From the NCBI RefSeq assembly GCF_032062135.1, contig NC_092859.1:50648668-50712667 (forward strand): DNA of 64,000 nucleotides, written 5' to 3'. The stretch's first letter is position 1, and each line of letters opens with the position of its first letter. Of this stretch, positions 1 to 12,400 are shown piece after piece. The notes under the pieces are model-generated. The model was not told the origin of the DNA, made no database searches, and was given only the letters and a program-made list of their open reading frames with translations. This DNA is from Pyxicephalus adspersus (taxonomy: Eukaryota > Chordata > Amphibia > Anura > Pyxicephalidae). The translations under genes were made by a program, and so were the position numbers.

Positions 1-115
1 GAGTGGACGCGCGCACTCGAGTCCCGGACCGCGGTAATCCGCGATCGCGGGTCGCGCGTATTATCGCGCTTCCCGCGATCGCGGATTTCAATGATGAATC
101 AGGGGCTCTGTGTCA
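1..115. repeat. CpG-rich end of a DNA element
   Basis: This stretch is packed with CG dinucleotides in an AT-rich region and repeats the palindromic core CCGCGATCGCGG (near 40 and 75). It ends in TGATGAATCAGGGG, similar to the ends of the putative element at 33352-37980 (GGCTGATTCATCAA and TTGATAAATCAGGG). It is probably the right end of a related DNA transposon running off the window. A promoter CpG island for the downstream gene is an alternative, but the ordered palindromes and the element-like terminus make that less likely. Confidence 0.4.
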
Positions 116-790
116 CCATCCCAGTAGGGGGGGGGGGGAGATGCACGGGTGCAGAGTCTAAGTAACTGCTCGGTCTTCTCCAGAGCCTCCAGAGGTGAGG
201 ATGTTGTGCAGCGAGTTGCTGCCTGGTTGCAGCCCCTGTGCCTGCCAAGGCAGGTGACTGCTAACTAGCAGGAACAAAATGTAGTGCCAGAGCCAGAGAA
301 TGATCAGACAAGCCAAAGGTCAGGGCAGGCAGCAATCAGGAATAGTCAGGAAACATGAGGCACAAACTGGAGCAGTGCAAACCTGAGAGCAAAACCAATA
401 GAAACTCCCTGTCCAGGCAACTTTCTGTTGCCAGCCAATTTTGTTAAAAAGGGGATGTCATGTGATGAGTCATGTGAACCGCAGACTCCAAACCCACCAG
501 CAGAGGGAGTGCTGGTGAAGAGACAGTCTCAGATGTTTTTCACATGCCTACCTCCAGTGTGTCTGCAGAACCCTCTAGTCCTCTGAGGTGAAGCAGCAGC
601 TGATTGAGAGTCACATGACCTGGACCAGGAAGTGGGTAGGGAGTTGGATCCAGAAGCAGAGTTGGTGCCGGCAGCAGGGAAGTGCAAAGTGGGTGAGCCA
701 GAATGAGGCACAGATCCCCTAAATTTGCGGGGATCTGCGTCAGGTGTCCTTTCAGTCCTTGGGAGAGTCTGTGGCCCACTAGGATCTGCT
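116..790. other. unassigned upstream sequence
   Basis: There is no recognisable gene. A run of about 11 Gs lies near 127-138. The minus-strand open frame at 529-903 begins with lysine-rich KRQKQTTLDQFLV, which resembles the C-terminal tail of Tigger transposases, so the part from about 790 up belongs with the next entry. The proline/serine-rich remainder I do not recognise. Confidence 0.3.
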
Positions 791-2075
791 TCTGGCTCAC
801 TAGATCTCAACATTTTCCAAACTAAAAACTGATCCAAAGTTGTCTGTTTCTGTCTTTTCTTTAACACTGTTCTGTAATATACCATGATATTACCATTAAA
901 CAAGTGAATGCAATGATTGGCTTTTTCTCTGTCTGGATGGGCCTTTTTTCAGAATTTGAGGATATTTGAGGATTTGAGGATTGTTGGTCCTCCCTGAGTG
1001 TTTCTCCACCAGTTCCTTAACACCACCACTGTCTACCTGTAAGCCTATGAACTTCGCTATATTGAGAATGTCATCAACCACAGGGTCAGTTGCAGGCTCA
1101 AGCTCCTCTACAAAACCTTCAAAGCCTCTTCTCTTTTAGGCCACACTTTCTTCCAGGCAGATCTCAGTGCCCTTAGAGAGACATTGGCCCAGTATTTCTG
1201 ATTTCACCCCACACAGGAAAGGATGTTGTAAGGTTCCTTCCAGAGCTCTGTAAGTCTTAAATCCATGTCTGAGAAAATCTGAAAGCCCTTATGGAACAGT
1301 TGGTGTATAGCTTCATAAAGTTAACTATAACCTGCTGGCTCATAGGCTGCAGTAGAGGAGTTGTAATAGGTGGGAAGAACTCTACTGTGAGCCATGAGAA
1401 TTCTTCAGCCATTTCTTCTTCCAAGTCTTGTTGGTGGGCAGGAGTATTGATGAGGAGAGCCTTGAGTGGTAAGCCTTTGCTCTCTATTTCTAAACAATTG
1501 GAGAGAAAACCTCCCTGATTAACTCAAGAAAAAGTACTTTTGTTACCCAGGCTTTTGCATTGGATCCCCACATGACCCCTATCCTATCCTTCATGATGTT
1601 ATGTTTTCTAGGTACTCTAGGGGTCTTAGAGTGATAAACCAAGGGAGGCTTTATCTTGAGGTCACCACTCACATTGGCACATAGCAATAGCTTATTCTTC
1701 ATAGGCTTGTGGCCTGGCAATTTATTCTCCTTCTGGGTAATGTATGTTCTCCTGGGCATTTTCTTTCAGAAAAGCCCAGTTTCGTCACAGTTGAAAATTT
1801 GATGAGAGCAAAAGCCATTTCTCTGTGTCATCATTTCGAAGTGGTGTATGTAATGTTCAGCAGCCTTTTTATCAGCACTGGCTAATTACCCATGCCTAGC
1901 TACGCTTTTAACCCCAGTTCTTGCTTTAAAATTGTGAAACTACCCCTTACTGGCACAAAATGTTTCACCATTATCACTCATTGATGACTTATCCTTTACA
2001 AGATCTGCATTTATAAGCCTAGCTTTTTAACAAATTATAGACTCAGACAGGGCATCACCTGCCATCTGCCTTTCG
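790..2075 (-). pseudogene. Tigger-like (pogo/Tc-mariner) transposase remnant
   Basis: The minus strand carries broken pieces of a Tigger transposase in the right order. From high to low coordinates these are a block AAEHYIHHFEMMTQRNGF (about 1800-1860), the first catalytic-aspartate motif NCDETGLF (about 1770-1790), the block MPRRTYITQKENKLPGHKPM followed by LLLCANVSGDLKIKPPLVYH (1490-1759), an IAKFIGLQVDSGGVKELVEKH block (896-1081), and the KRQKQTTLDQF tail near 840. Tigger elements are cut-and-paste DNA transposons with a DDE nuclease. Stops and frameshifts separate the pieces, so it is inactive. No clear terminal repeats were found. The family call rests on recognised motifs, not a search. 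Confidence 0.75.
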
Positions 2076-3375
2076 TTAATCCACAATATTATATAATAAT
2101 AATAAAACTTTTTACCTCATCTAACTGATTGAGATTTGATTGAGACTTACTAATTTGAGTAACACCTATAGCAATACTAGTTTCCTTATTTTTTGGGGGG
2201 CCATTTTCATAGCAATTAGTGAAATTAATTGATTTATTATTTATATAAATCACTGACACTGAACAAAACACGTGTATTGGGCTCAGACTGACTGTAAGGC
2301 ACGCATGTAATGTTGGGTCTTCTTCAACCGCACATGTTAGCCTCTGCTGGTATTCCATTCATAAATAGAGACTTTGGTATTAAGTTAAAAAAAAAAACAT
2401 TTTGGTAGTAACTCAAGTTGTTCGTATGACAGGCCAGTCTTAGCTCCAGGGTCTACTGTAGTCTCATATCCCTTTACACACTATCCTCAGCTTTCTTTTT
2501 TCTTATCTGATAGACTAACAGGGTTAAAAGATAGTCCTGATGGGTGGCCTACATTCATATGTAGTCTGTAAAGGACAGTGTGTGTGCTGATACTGCGTGT
2601 GAGAGGTAGTGCTGTGAGCTGAGAAATCCATTGTCCTTGCTGATGCTTACTATTTGACCTTTGTAGTGTTTATTTCACACAGATTTCCACTAAACCTACA
2701 CTTGGTGAAGTCACAAAGTAGTGACTACATAAGCACAGACATGATAAAATGAATCTAAGGTTTGTGATTTATTGTGCTGTCAGCAAATATTAAAAACTAG
2801 AAGAAATGTTTAGCATCTGTATAAGAAGGCGGGGGACAAGGTTTGCCCACAGTTCAGTGTTAACACAGTAGAGAGTTTTTTTCTGATTTCAATAATTCTT
2901 TCAGCGTATGAAAACCATGTATGGCACTGGAGATAACCAGGACTATTGCAGCATTGGAGATATCCATCTCTGTCCTCCCTGCACACCCCAGCCTCTTATT
3001 GGTCACTGGTAACACAGGCTGGCAGAGACTTTGGACTCCCTCTGGTGCCTAAGGATAGATCTTTTTGCATCCCTGTAAACACATCACATTAATTATATAG
3101 AGGAATTACACAGTACAGGGTCAAGGTAACTAAGTACAAAGGAACACTACATGGGGAGGAGAGGGAGGTTTTAGTGGACTTTTAAGGTGCTGACCAAAGT
3201 TCAGCTTTAATTTCACCAGTATTATCTGAAGTAGAATAAGCTCACTGTTCTTTGCCCAGACAATAAAAGACATATTTATTTGTTTTCTGTTTCTGTTTCA
3301 GTCACACATTTGACCGTCTATAATCGGCAGAACGTTATACACCAAGTATTATTTTGTTTTTTGTTTTTCTTTTAG
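2076..3375. other. unassigned, upstream or 5' intron of SAR1
   Basis: No recognisable coding sequence or repeat. The segment ends in a splice acceptor (TTTTAG at 3370-3375) in front of the first coding exon, so a 5' noncoding exon of the SAR1 gene must lie in or before this stretch. I could not place it or a promoter. Confidence 0.3.
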
Positions 3376-3451
3376 GAATAATAACTTCTAGATATGTCCT
3401 TCCTGTTTAGCTGGATCTCCAGTGGTTTCAGCAGTGTGCTGCAATTTTTAG
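3376..3451 (+). other. SAR1: SAR1 first coding exon
   Basis: Acceptor TTTTAG precedes 3376. There are 18 nt of 5' UTR with an in-frame TAA at 3382, then ATG at 3394 with G at -3. It encodes the membrane-inserting amphipathic helix [19 protein letters not shown] and ends with one base of the next codon before donor GTAAG at 3452. Residues 6 and 9 are both serine where mammalian SAR1 has an acidic residue and tyrosine. Confidence 0.9.
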
Positions 3452-6400
3452 GTAAGGCTGATTGACAATAAGTCATGTGTAATGCTAAAATGACAGATGG
3501 GAATTGCTTGTTATGTAAATGCAATATGTAAAGTTTTAGAATAAAAAAACGTTCTATGTCAATAAATGTAAGCACTTTTATGACATTATTAACTAATGCA
3601 CACCACAATTGTAATTTAACCGAGGCAAACTTAGCTCACTGTACTCATATCAGTAAAAAGATTTATTCAGATGAATACAATTTAATTATATAAATTAATT
3701 TAAATCTATTTAATTTAATGAAGACAGATTTTAGTTGTGAAATTAGTTTGTGTGTTTGACTTACTTTCTGCATTTATGCTCTTTGAGAACATCTATAGTA
3801 GACCAAATGGCTGAAGTCCACTTTGACAGATTTGCTATGTCAAAAGCAAAAATAATGCAGGTAAAATTATGCATGTTAGTATTATTGCTTCTTAATTGTT
3901 TTATATGCAATTGTTTTAAGTGGTGGCAAAACTACATTAACCTCTAAGGGAGTAGTGTTTGGCTTCAACTAATTCATTGTTTTATAGCTTTAAGCAGCAC
4001 ATATACAATATATTACCATGTGATATTGATATATTTGTGTTATATTAACAATGGACAGTCTTAAAGAGTGTGACCTTTAAAATAGAATGAGTCACTATTG
4101 TGGTTTTTACAATGCATAGGTTGTGTAGGCATATCGTATAGTATGCAATTGTTGCTGTTGGCCATGTTTAGATATCATACAATGCAAGTAGTTTAGTGGT
4201 AAAAAATAGGATACTATAGTAAAGTTACCAACATCTAATGTGCCTACAACCTCTGCCTTGACCTTGATTAAAAATGTCTCTTTTCTACTTCTTTCAACAA
4301 TGCAATCATTACTTTTTAATGTCAGTGCAAGTATCTAAATCTGACTTGGAATCAGCTTATTACTGTCCAATGTTCATTCTGTGCAGAATGGAGGATGGGA
4401 AAGCAGTAAAAAAAGCTACCTGTGTAGCAATGCAAAAAGCATTTTGACAGAAGGACAGTGCAGAGAGACAGATAAATGAGCTCCTCATGGTGCTGCATTT
4501 GTTTTCACTTCCATTTACAGGTTGAGGAGGAACCTGTGAATAAGTGAAGGGAAAGAAAGAGGTTTAAGGCTTCTGGTTTTTCATTTAAAAGTAACTTGTG
4601 TATTCATTAAATACATCATACAGGTACACATATATACAGTATTTATCTATGTCCTGTTAACACATCACAGAGCAGGGGTTTAGCATACTATACAATATTT
4701 TTCTGGCAATGTGTACAGATTATGAACAAAAAACAAATTGATATTTTTTTTTTACTGTATCGTATTGCATGAGAATCTGACGCATTTGGCCTTGATGGGC
4801 TTCTTCAGGGGTAGGTTTTAAAAGTGTGCTGAACGGTCTTTGTGTACATATAAAGATGCGTAATATAAGTAATATATTAACATATGGGATACATATCATG
4901 AACACATATCACATAGAAAATATCATGGTACACGTTGTTGCTCATTATCCAATAGTGGTTTGTGATATACAATCTATTCAACACCATCTTATTTTTCTAA
5001 AAAAAAATGTTCTTTATAATAGTGTAAGGCAACAAGATATATACAAAATGGGTATATAGAACTGTTACTTATGTACCCATCACTTGAATAGTAACCCAAA
5101 ACTAGTCACAGTGAAGATAAAAAATGCATAAATGGATCTCAGTAGGATCACAGCTGTGGAATTTGCACTGTGGAAGTATATTGTAAGTAAGCTAGGCATA
5201 TAAGGGCATAAAAGAATGCTGCAAACCTCTATAGTAATTGAAGTAGAGTGAAACTGTAAAATTCTATAATAATTCAGTCTTACGGGGAAAAAGTCGTCCA
5301 GTGCAGAAGGAAATTCACATCAGTTACAAGCGCCATATAGTAGCGGCGCTCCCGTCCCCTGCAAGCTCCAAAGCTCAGCAAGGGGATTCATTAGATTTGA
5401 TGGGTGGATGGTAATATAACAACTTATTGGTTATTTAAATTTAGCATTTAACAGTATATTATTGTATAGTATTTATATTTTTCACTAAAAGCACCAGTTC
5501 AATCATCATACATGTGAAACAACATAAAACAATATAGATACCGAATAAAGGTAGCAAAGTCATATAGAGTATACTCAAAGCAAGAAAACAACAATTCAAT
5601 GCCATATTACTGGATATTTGAAAATCCATACATACATGTTTAATAAAGTGATATAGAATTATAATCCTATATCATAGTTATGGATCTATTCATGTAACTG
5701 TATATGCAGGATGCAAGGTGCATTGCAAATGTGTGTATATATGTACACACTGTAAAATGAGGGTGATATGAGAGAAGCTAATATCTTGTTTTTTCATCTG
5801 AATAAGAATAGTAGAGGTATTTTGTTAAGAATGGAAACGTGATGACCAATTGGCCTGGTTCAAGAGGGATAATAAAATGAAAAAGTAATGGTAGGTTAAC
5901 CTGTATCAATTAAAGGAACGACTTATAGATTACTGCCTCATTTAAACCTGGTGGAAACGTTGCTTTGAGAATTACTATTCCTATTTAGTCTCCAGTTGTA
6001 GGAGTCTTTTATCAAGATCATTAGAACGTTAGGATTGTTTTTATGCTTTGTGCCTACTGTGACTAGTTTTGGGTTACTATTCAAGTGACGGGTACGTAAG
6101 TAACAGTTCTATATATCCATTTTCTATATATCTTGTTGCCTTACACTATTATAAAGAACAATTAAAAAAAAAAATAAAAAAAAGATGGTATTGAACAGAT
6201 TGTATATCACAAACAACTATTGGATAATGAGCGACAACGGATACCATGATATTTTCTAATGTATGTCATATGTTATTATATATTACACATTTTTATACGT
6301 ACACACAGATCGTTCAGTACGCTTTTAAAAGCTATCCCCGAAGAAGCCCATCGAGGCGAAACGCGTCAGATTCTCACGTGATACGATACAGTAAAAAAAT

Positions 6401-9400
6401 CAATTTTTTTTGTGTTTATAATCTGTAAATATTGCCAGAAAAATATTGTATAGTATGCTAAACCCCTGCCTTGTGATGTGTTAACAGGACAGAGGTAAAT
6501 ACTGTATATATGTGTACCTGTAATATGTATTTAATAAATACACAAGTTACTTTTGAATGAAAAACCACGAGCCTCAAACCTCTTTCTTTTCTAATTTTCC
6601 AAGACCCAAATAAATTTTGTTTTTATTGCAGAGTAAAAAATATTTCTTTACTGTTGTCTGTGCCCCTGAAACAGATTTCTCCTCACTGTCTAGTGAACAG
6701 GGAGTTATATCACCATAAGAACAGTCCCAGGTAGTAGTAAATAAACTAAATCCAAAAATGAGGTGGCTAGTAAAAAATAAATCTGTGTAATGAGGTTTTG
6801 GTTTACATATGATATTGCAAAAGTGAGGAGCTTGGTTGAGTTGTTTTTATTTTTGGATGGGTTTAACTATATAAGAAGAATATTAAAATAAATATACAAT
6901 CATGGCCAAAAATATTGGCACCCTTGCATTGTCACCACTTCTCCCAGAAAATTGCAATTATAAATGTTTTGGTATTGTCATGTGTATTTTTTTGTTGGTA
7001 CTGAAAGAACGCAAAAAAGCTGAAAAAAAAATCTGAGACATTCCACACAAAGCATCAAAAATGGCCTGGACAAAATTATTGGCACCTTATCATAATTGTA
7101 CTAAAACACACACACACACAGCTTATTAAAGGTAAGTCATTTCATAGGTGTACTGGTAATTTAATATCTAATTCTTATGGATTCCTTTTTTCACTAGACA
7201 AAAAAACACATCGATGCAAAGCAACTTATTAAAAGTATGTTAAAATAACACATCATAATGACATGATTTTTTAATGACTTTTAACAATATAATTGTTAAA
7301 AATAATGCGCAAACTATATCAGAGGATCACAATTTACAGTGCTTCTTGTCAGGGGGTAAAAATAATCTTTCCAATGGGGAGACAGGAACAAAGCCACCTT
7401 TTTATAAAGTGTGAAAGGGTTTTAATCTCTGGCATGTTTTATTGCTATATGCATCTTCCTGTCACCACATTTTTCCTAGTTCTTGTGAGAAAACATCTCT
7501 CTACAGTAATAAACATTAATAAAAAGTTTTATTTCCCCATATTTTATCTAAAATAAACAAAAAAGACTTGGGATTTCAATGTAAACATCTTTTATTTTCA
7601 GTTTACTTTTGCTTAATACTGAAATACCTAATTTTGCACATTAAGGATCTGTACACTAAGACTAACCAAAAGTGATTGTAACCCCCCCCACAGACACACA
7701 TACATTAGAGTGTGCAAAAATAACATTTTCATTTCTTACATGAGTTACAGTTTGAAAATCAATAGCAAATAATTTAAATTCAGTCATACTGTATTCAGTG
7801 AGGCATGTATTGAAGTTAAATTAAATATAATAAGCATGACAGAAAGATTTTTTATGTTTGATGAAACACCTCCATAATGAGTAACCCTATTGTACTGGGA
7901 ACGCTTTATTGGGATTTTTACTTTGAGCATGTGATTGATTTTAGTAAACAGCTATTAGTTCAGCTTGTGACATTCTTGACAAACAGGCATGATCCATCTG
8001 TAAATATGTTCATGGATAAGTAATGCATTAATGCATAGTGTGATCATTTGTGTTTATATTCCTTAATTTTGTGTCACAATATTATAATGCTTGTGAGTTT
8101 TTGCAAAAAAATGAACAGTCATCAACCAGTCTGGCAACCTCTAAAAAAGCAGAAGTTTTGGCTGTTTGCTGGTCTGCAACATTCAGGTGTATGTTAACAC
8201 AATGCCAAGGAGGAAACACATCAACAATGATCTTGGAAAAGCAATTGCTGTCCATCAATCTGGGAAGGGTTATATGATAATTTCTAAACAATTTGAAGGC
8301 CATTTTTCTACAGCAAGTAAGATTATTCAAAAGTAGAAAACATTCATGACAGTTGCCAAATTTCCTCAGAGCTACATCTCAGATAACGTTAAATGGGTTC
8401 ATGACAGTACAATTAGAAAAATATTGTACAAGTATGACTATATATACCATATACAATATATGCTCTTTTAAAGGGAGCATGACAACACTATGAGTATGCA
8501 AAGTTTAATCTGAACAAGATGCCAGAGTGCTTCTAGAACAATGTCCTTTGCACAGACAAAAAAGTAGAGATGTATGAACAAATACAGAATAATAGCTCAA
8601 ACACTTTATACCAACTATTGGAGATTGGTAGAGGGGGTGATCATTTTGGGTTGTTTTGCAGCCACCTTGGAACTTTGCAGTCACTGTGCCTGCTTTATTA
8701 AAGCTCTCCAAGGCTGGAGAGAATACACTTTTATCAGTGAAGCTGGGTGATCCATCCAGAATGAATCTGGTCCAGGATTCAAAACTTTTCATAGCAAACA
8801 GCAAATGACTTTGAAGAAATCCATTCCAGGTTTGCTGCATCACCCAGCTTCACTAATGAAAGTGTATCCTCTCCAGCCTTGGAGAGCTTTAATAAATCAG
8901 GCCCAATGAGACAACAATTACCACTTCTGTATACTAAAGTAATCTAGAGTCAAATGTGGGGCCATCAGTCTGGCTGTGCCCAGCTTTGGATCAACAGGAC
9001 AATGATCTCAAGCATACCAGCAAATCTACAACAGAATGGCTGAGAAGGAAAGGTGTTGTAATGGCTCAGTCAGTCCATACATCAAACCAATTGAATTGCT
9101 GTGGCAGGACTTAAAATTATACATAAATTAACCCTTCAAACCTCAATTACCTAAACAACATTTTAAAGAGAAGTGTACTAAAATTACTTCACAATGAAAT
9201 GACAGGCTGATAAAGTCATACGAAAAGTAATTCTCTGAAGTGTTTGCTGCTAAAAGTGGTTCTACAAGTTATTGAATCATGGGGTCTACTTAGTTTTTCA
9301 CACATGGCTTCTCTATTTTGGCTTTGTTTTTTTTATACATAAATATTCTGACCATTTTCTGAGATTGTATTGTGCTGATTATAAATTAATATCCTTAGAT

Positions 9401-12400
9401 GGCAACACTTAATGTTGTTGGGGTCTGTTAGCCAAGTTTACTGTTATGATGTTTTTAGTAAAAAATGTTTTTGTTGCCACAAAAAAGCCGTCTTGCACTC
9501 TTTCTCTTTTTGTGTGCTACCTACTACATATAGGCTTGGCAACCGCTGTCTATCATGAATTTGATGAATTTTTTTGGTCCCAAAGCTAATATTCCCTACA
9601 TAAAAAATCACATGCAATTTGTTGTGTATTGTTTCACACCTGAGGTTAGATTTAAATAAATGTAGAACCGGCTAAGGACCAGATGATTTTTTATAATGTC
9701 CTGATATATAGTACCTTGAAATTGAAGAGGGTGTACTTTATTTTTCATTACTCATCATAGTATGTCTGTGCAGTGTCAGATTCCCAGGTTTTTGGCCACA
9801 TTTGGTTGCTTGGGACTACCATAACCATTTCTGCTTTGTTTTTGTATTTTTATTTTAAACCTAATATGTAAACTTACTGTTAAAATGGGTTCTTGTTATT
9901 ATTTCATTATTGTATCGGTTTTAAAATGTTTACAACTTAAACTCACGTGTTTTTTTTTTGTTTTTAGGTTTATTTAAGAAAAATGGAAAACTAGTATTTT
10001 TAGGATTGGACAATGCTGGAAAAACCACATTGCTTCAAATGCTTAAAGATGGAAGAATGGGTCAATATGTTCCTACACTTCATCCAAGTGAGTATTTTTA
10101 TTGATTACTTTGCAGTTATGACAATTGCATTTTAAGGAGTGTTTCCATAATACATATTCCAAAGGCTACTGGTAGTACAATAATTCTTGGTTTGATAACA
10201 TGCCATAGTGTTTGCATCCTTTATATCCCCATATTTTTAGTATCAAAAAAGCCTGCTAATGATAAACAGGTGATGGGGTGTCCAAAATGTATTTAGATTT
10301 ATTCACATGTGGATAATACAATTTAGCAAAGTGCCATTTCAATGAATTCTGAATGAAAAATGGTTGTGTCTGTACTTCTATAGTCCAAATCAGTGTTTCT
10401 CAACCAGGGTTCCACAGAACTCTGAGGTTCCTCCAGAGGTTTCTAGGAGTTCTCTGAGCAACGAGCTGTTTGTGCCTCTCATATCAGTTTACATTCAGTG
10501 ACATTCTTCCCACTGGCCAGCAAGAGCATTCTTCCCACTAATCACACTAACGTACTGTGAATTGTGGATATGGTAATTATAGCATGGATTCCCTGAAAAA
10601 CCCTAAAGTTATTTCAAGGGTTCCCCTATGTTAAAAAAACATTGAGTAAGGCAGGTCTAAATACTAGTACATAAGGAGTAGCACCTAGTGGTGGTCTCAA
10701 AAATTATCTAGTCACAATATGTTTTAAACAGCCTTTTGTATGAAGGTTCTTTTGCAGTCTTGGAAATGGCTCAAGCCTTGCGTAGTTTCAGAAGCTGCTC
10801 AAGGTAAGACAGATAATGAAAAGGGTGGGCAGTTCACATTCTAAAACAAAGACACATTCTTAACTCAAAAACACTGAGAGACTAGAAACAAATTTTACAC
10901 AAACATAGAAAGGTTAATGAGATATACAAATTATTGTTCAGAAATTCCTTAGACTACTATGCACAGTACTAATTAGACAGTGTCAGTAACTGCTAGGTCA
11001 ACAGTTACAGTAAAAGAATCTAGTCATAAATTTAATATCTAGATCATAAACAAGATACATGTCTATACTTTATCTCCACTAAAAATACCAGCAGTCAAGC
11101 TCAAAATAGTAGCAATTGGATACTTTTAGTCAAAATAATCCAACATTCACATTTGGATACACATATTCTAAGACCTGTGAAGTTGTCCTTTTTTCTTATA
11201 AAACTCCCTTTCATTTTTATATAGCATCAGAAGAACTGACGATTGCAGGAATGACATTCACTACATTTGATTTAGGTGGACATGCACAAGGTAAGCTATT
11301 TCATGTGTAGCAGGAAGCAGCATATCAGATATTTTAGTTGTCATTATGGTTAGGAAGGTATTTCTGTTCAATTTTACATATTTTATTAGTTTATGAGGGT
11401 GAAAGAAACTATTCAGACATTCTGTAAAAAAAAATCCAGAATAACCAGCATTGTTGATATTATATTATGTGTTCAATGACACACATGGTTGACCTGCAAC
11501 CTGTGTATGTCTTGATCAGTAGAAATCTGCTAAATGTGTTTGGGCCTTGGCCTAAAATGCTTGTTTTTGATATTCTTGATAAAAATAAACCTTGATGTTT
11601 GTTCTTCTGCCATTACATTTTACAAGAAACAAACAAAAATATCTCCGAAGAATGTAGAATGATTTATGTCAGTTGTGAGTTGCTGGAATAAGTAGCATTC
11701 ATTACTGGTTTAGCTAATGTTGATACAAATAACATCACCTCCTCTCAACCAGGACCATGCACTGTAAAAAGTTTTGTTTTGCTTGTTCATGCAGCACGCA
11801 GAGTGTGGAAAAACTACCTTCCTGCCATTAATGGTATTGTGTTTCTCATTGATTGTGCTGATCATGATCGGCTTGCTGAATCCAAAGCAGAACTTGATGT
11901 AAGTATTTAATATAATTACTTTTCTGCTTCATATCTACTATCTTGTTAGATTCATCTGCTTTTTTTTGTTTACTGTGCATTAAAAATATTTTTTCAAATA
12001 AACATTTATTAAAGAGTGCACCCCTAACAAAGAAAAAGCACATCAAAATTTGTTTGCCTAAAATATATTATTCCCAACATATAAGCATATATTTACATAC
12101 GTTACATTTTAATTATAGCCATAAAAAGAAAATAAATGAAAAATTACTGTGCATTGAGATTGCATTGGGTGTGTCAGCAGTTTCACAACATTATCCACAC
12201 TTGGTGGGCTTTTTTGTTCATTGCTTTGTGAAGCATTGATGCCTGCAGATTGGTATCTACAAAATGCTGTAGTATTCAGGTTTAGCTAACCATGGAAAGA
12301 TTTTTTTCTGCTGTCAGCTGAATCTGCCAATGACTATGGCCAAATTAACATCTAGGCTACCTAGACCAGTCACCAGCCATCACCTGCTGGAGTCATCTTG

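Larger units (their letters stand above)
4540..6595. repeat. 2-kb element with long inverted arms
   Basis: Two arms of about 600 bp face each other around an 850-bp centre. The left arm (about 4540-5150) starts AAAGAGGTTTAAGGCTTCTG and the right arm (about 6015-6595) ends GCCTCAAACCTCTTTC. Matching inner landmarks are GGTACACATATATACAGTAT on the left with ATACTGTATATATGTGTACC on the right, and GTAACCCAAAACTAGTCACA with TGTGACTAGTTTTGGGTTAC. Each arm contains one hammerhead-like motif pointing the same way relative to its arm. No coding sequence is evident inside. The motif type suggests inverted terminal units of a Penelope-like element; a foldback DNA element is the alternative. It lies in SAR1 intron 1. 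Confidence 0.75.

Noticed and set aside
1..120. CpG island promoter of SAR1
   Set aside because: Sequence is dominated by repeated palindromes and ends like a DNA element; no 5' exon with donor could be identified. Kept as an alternative only.
529..903. 124-codon minus-strand frame as a host gene
   Set aside because: Its first residues match the Tigger transposase tail and the rest is low-complexity; treated as transposon remnant.
4826..5059. 77-codon frame in the left inverted arm
   Set aside because: Also partly present, broken, in the right arm; no motif, AT-rich, likely chance.
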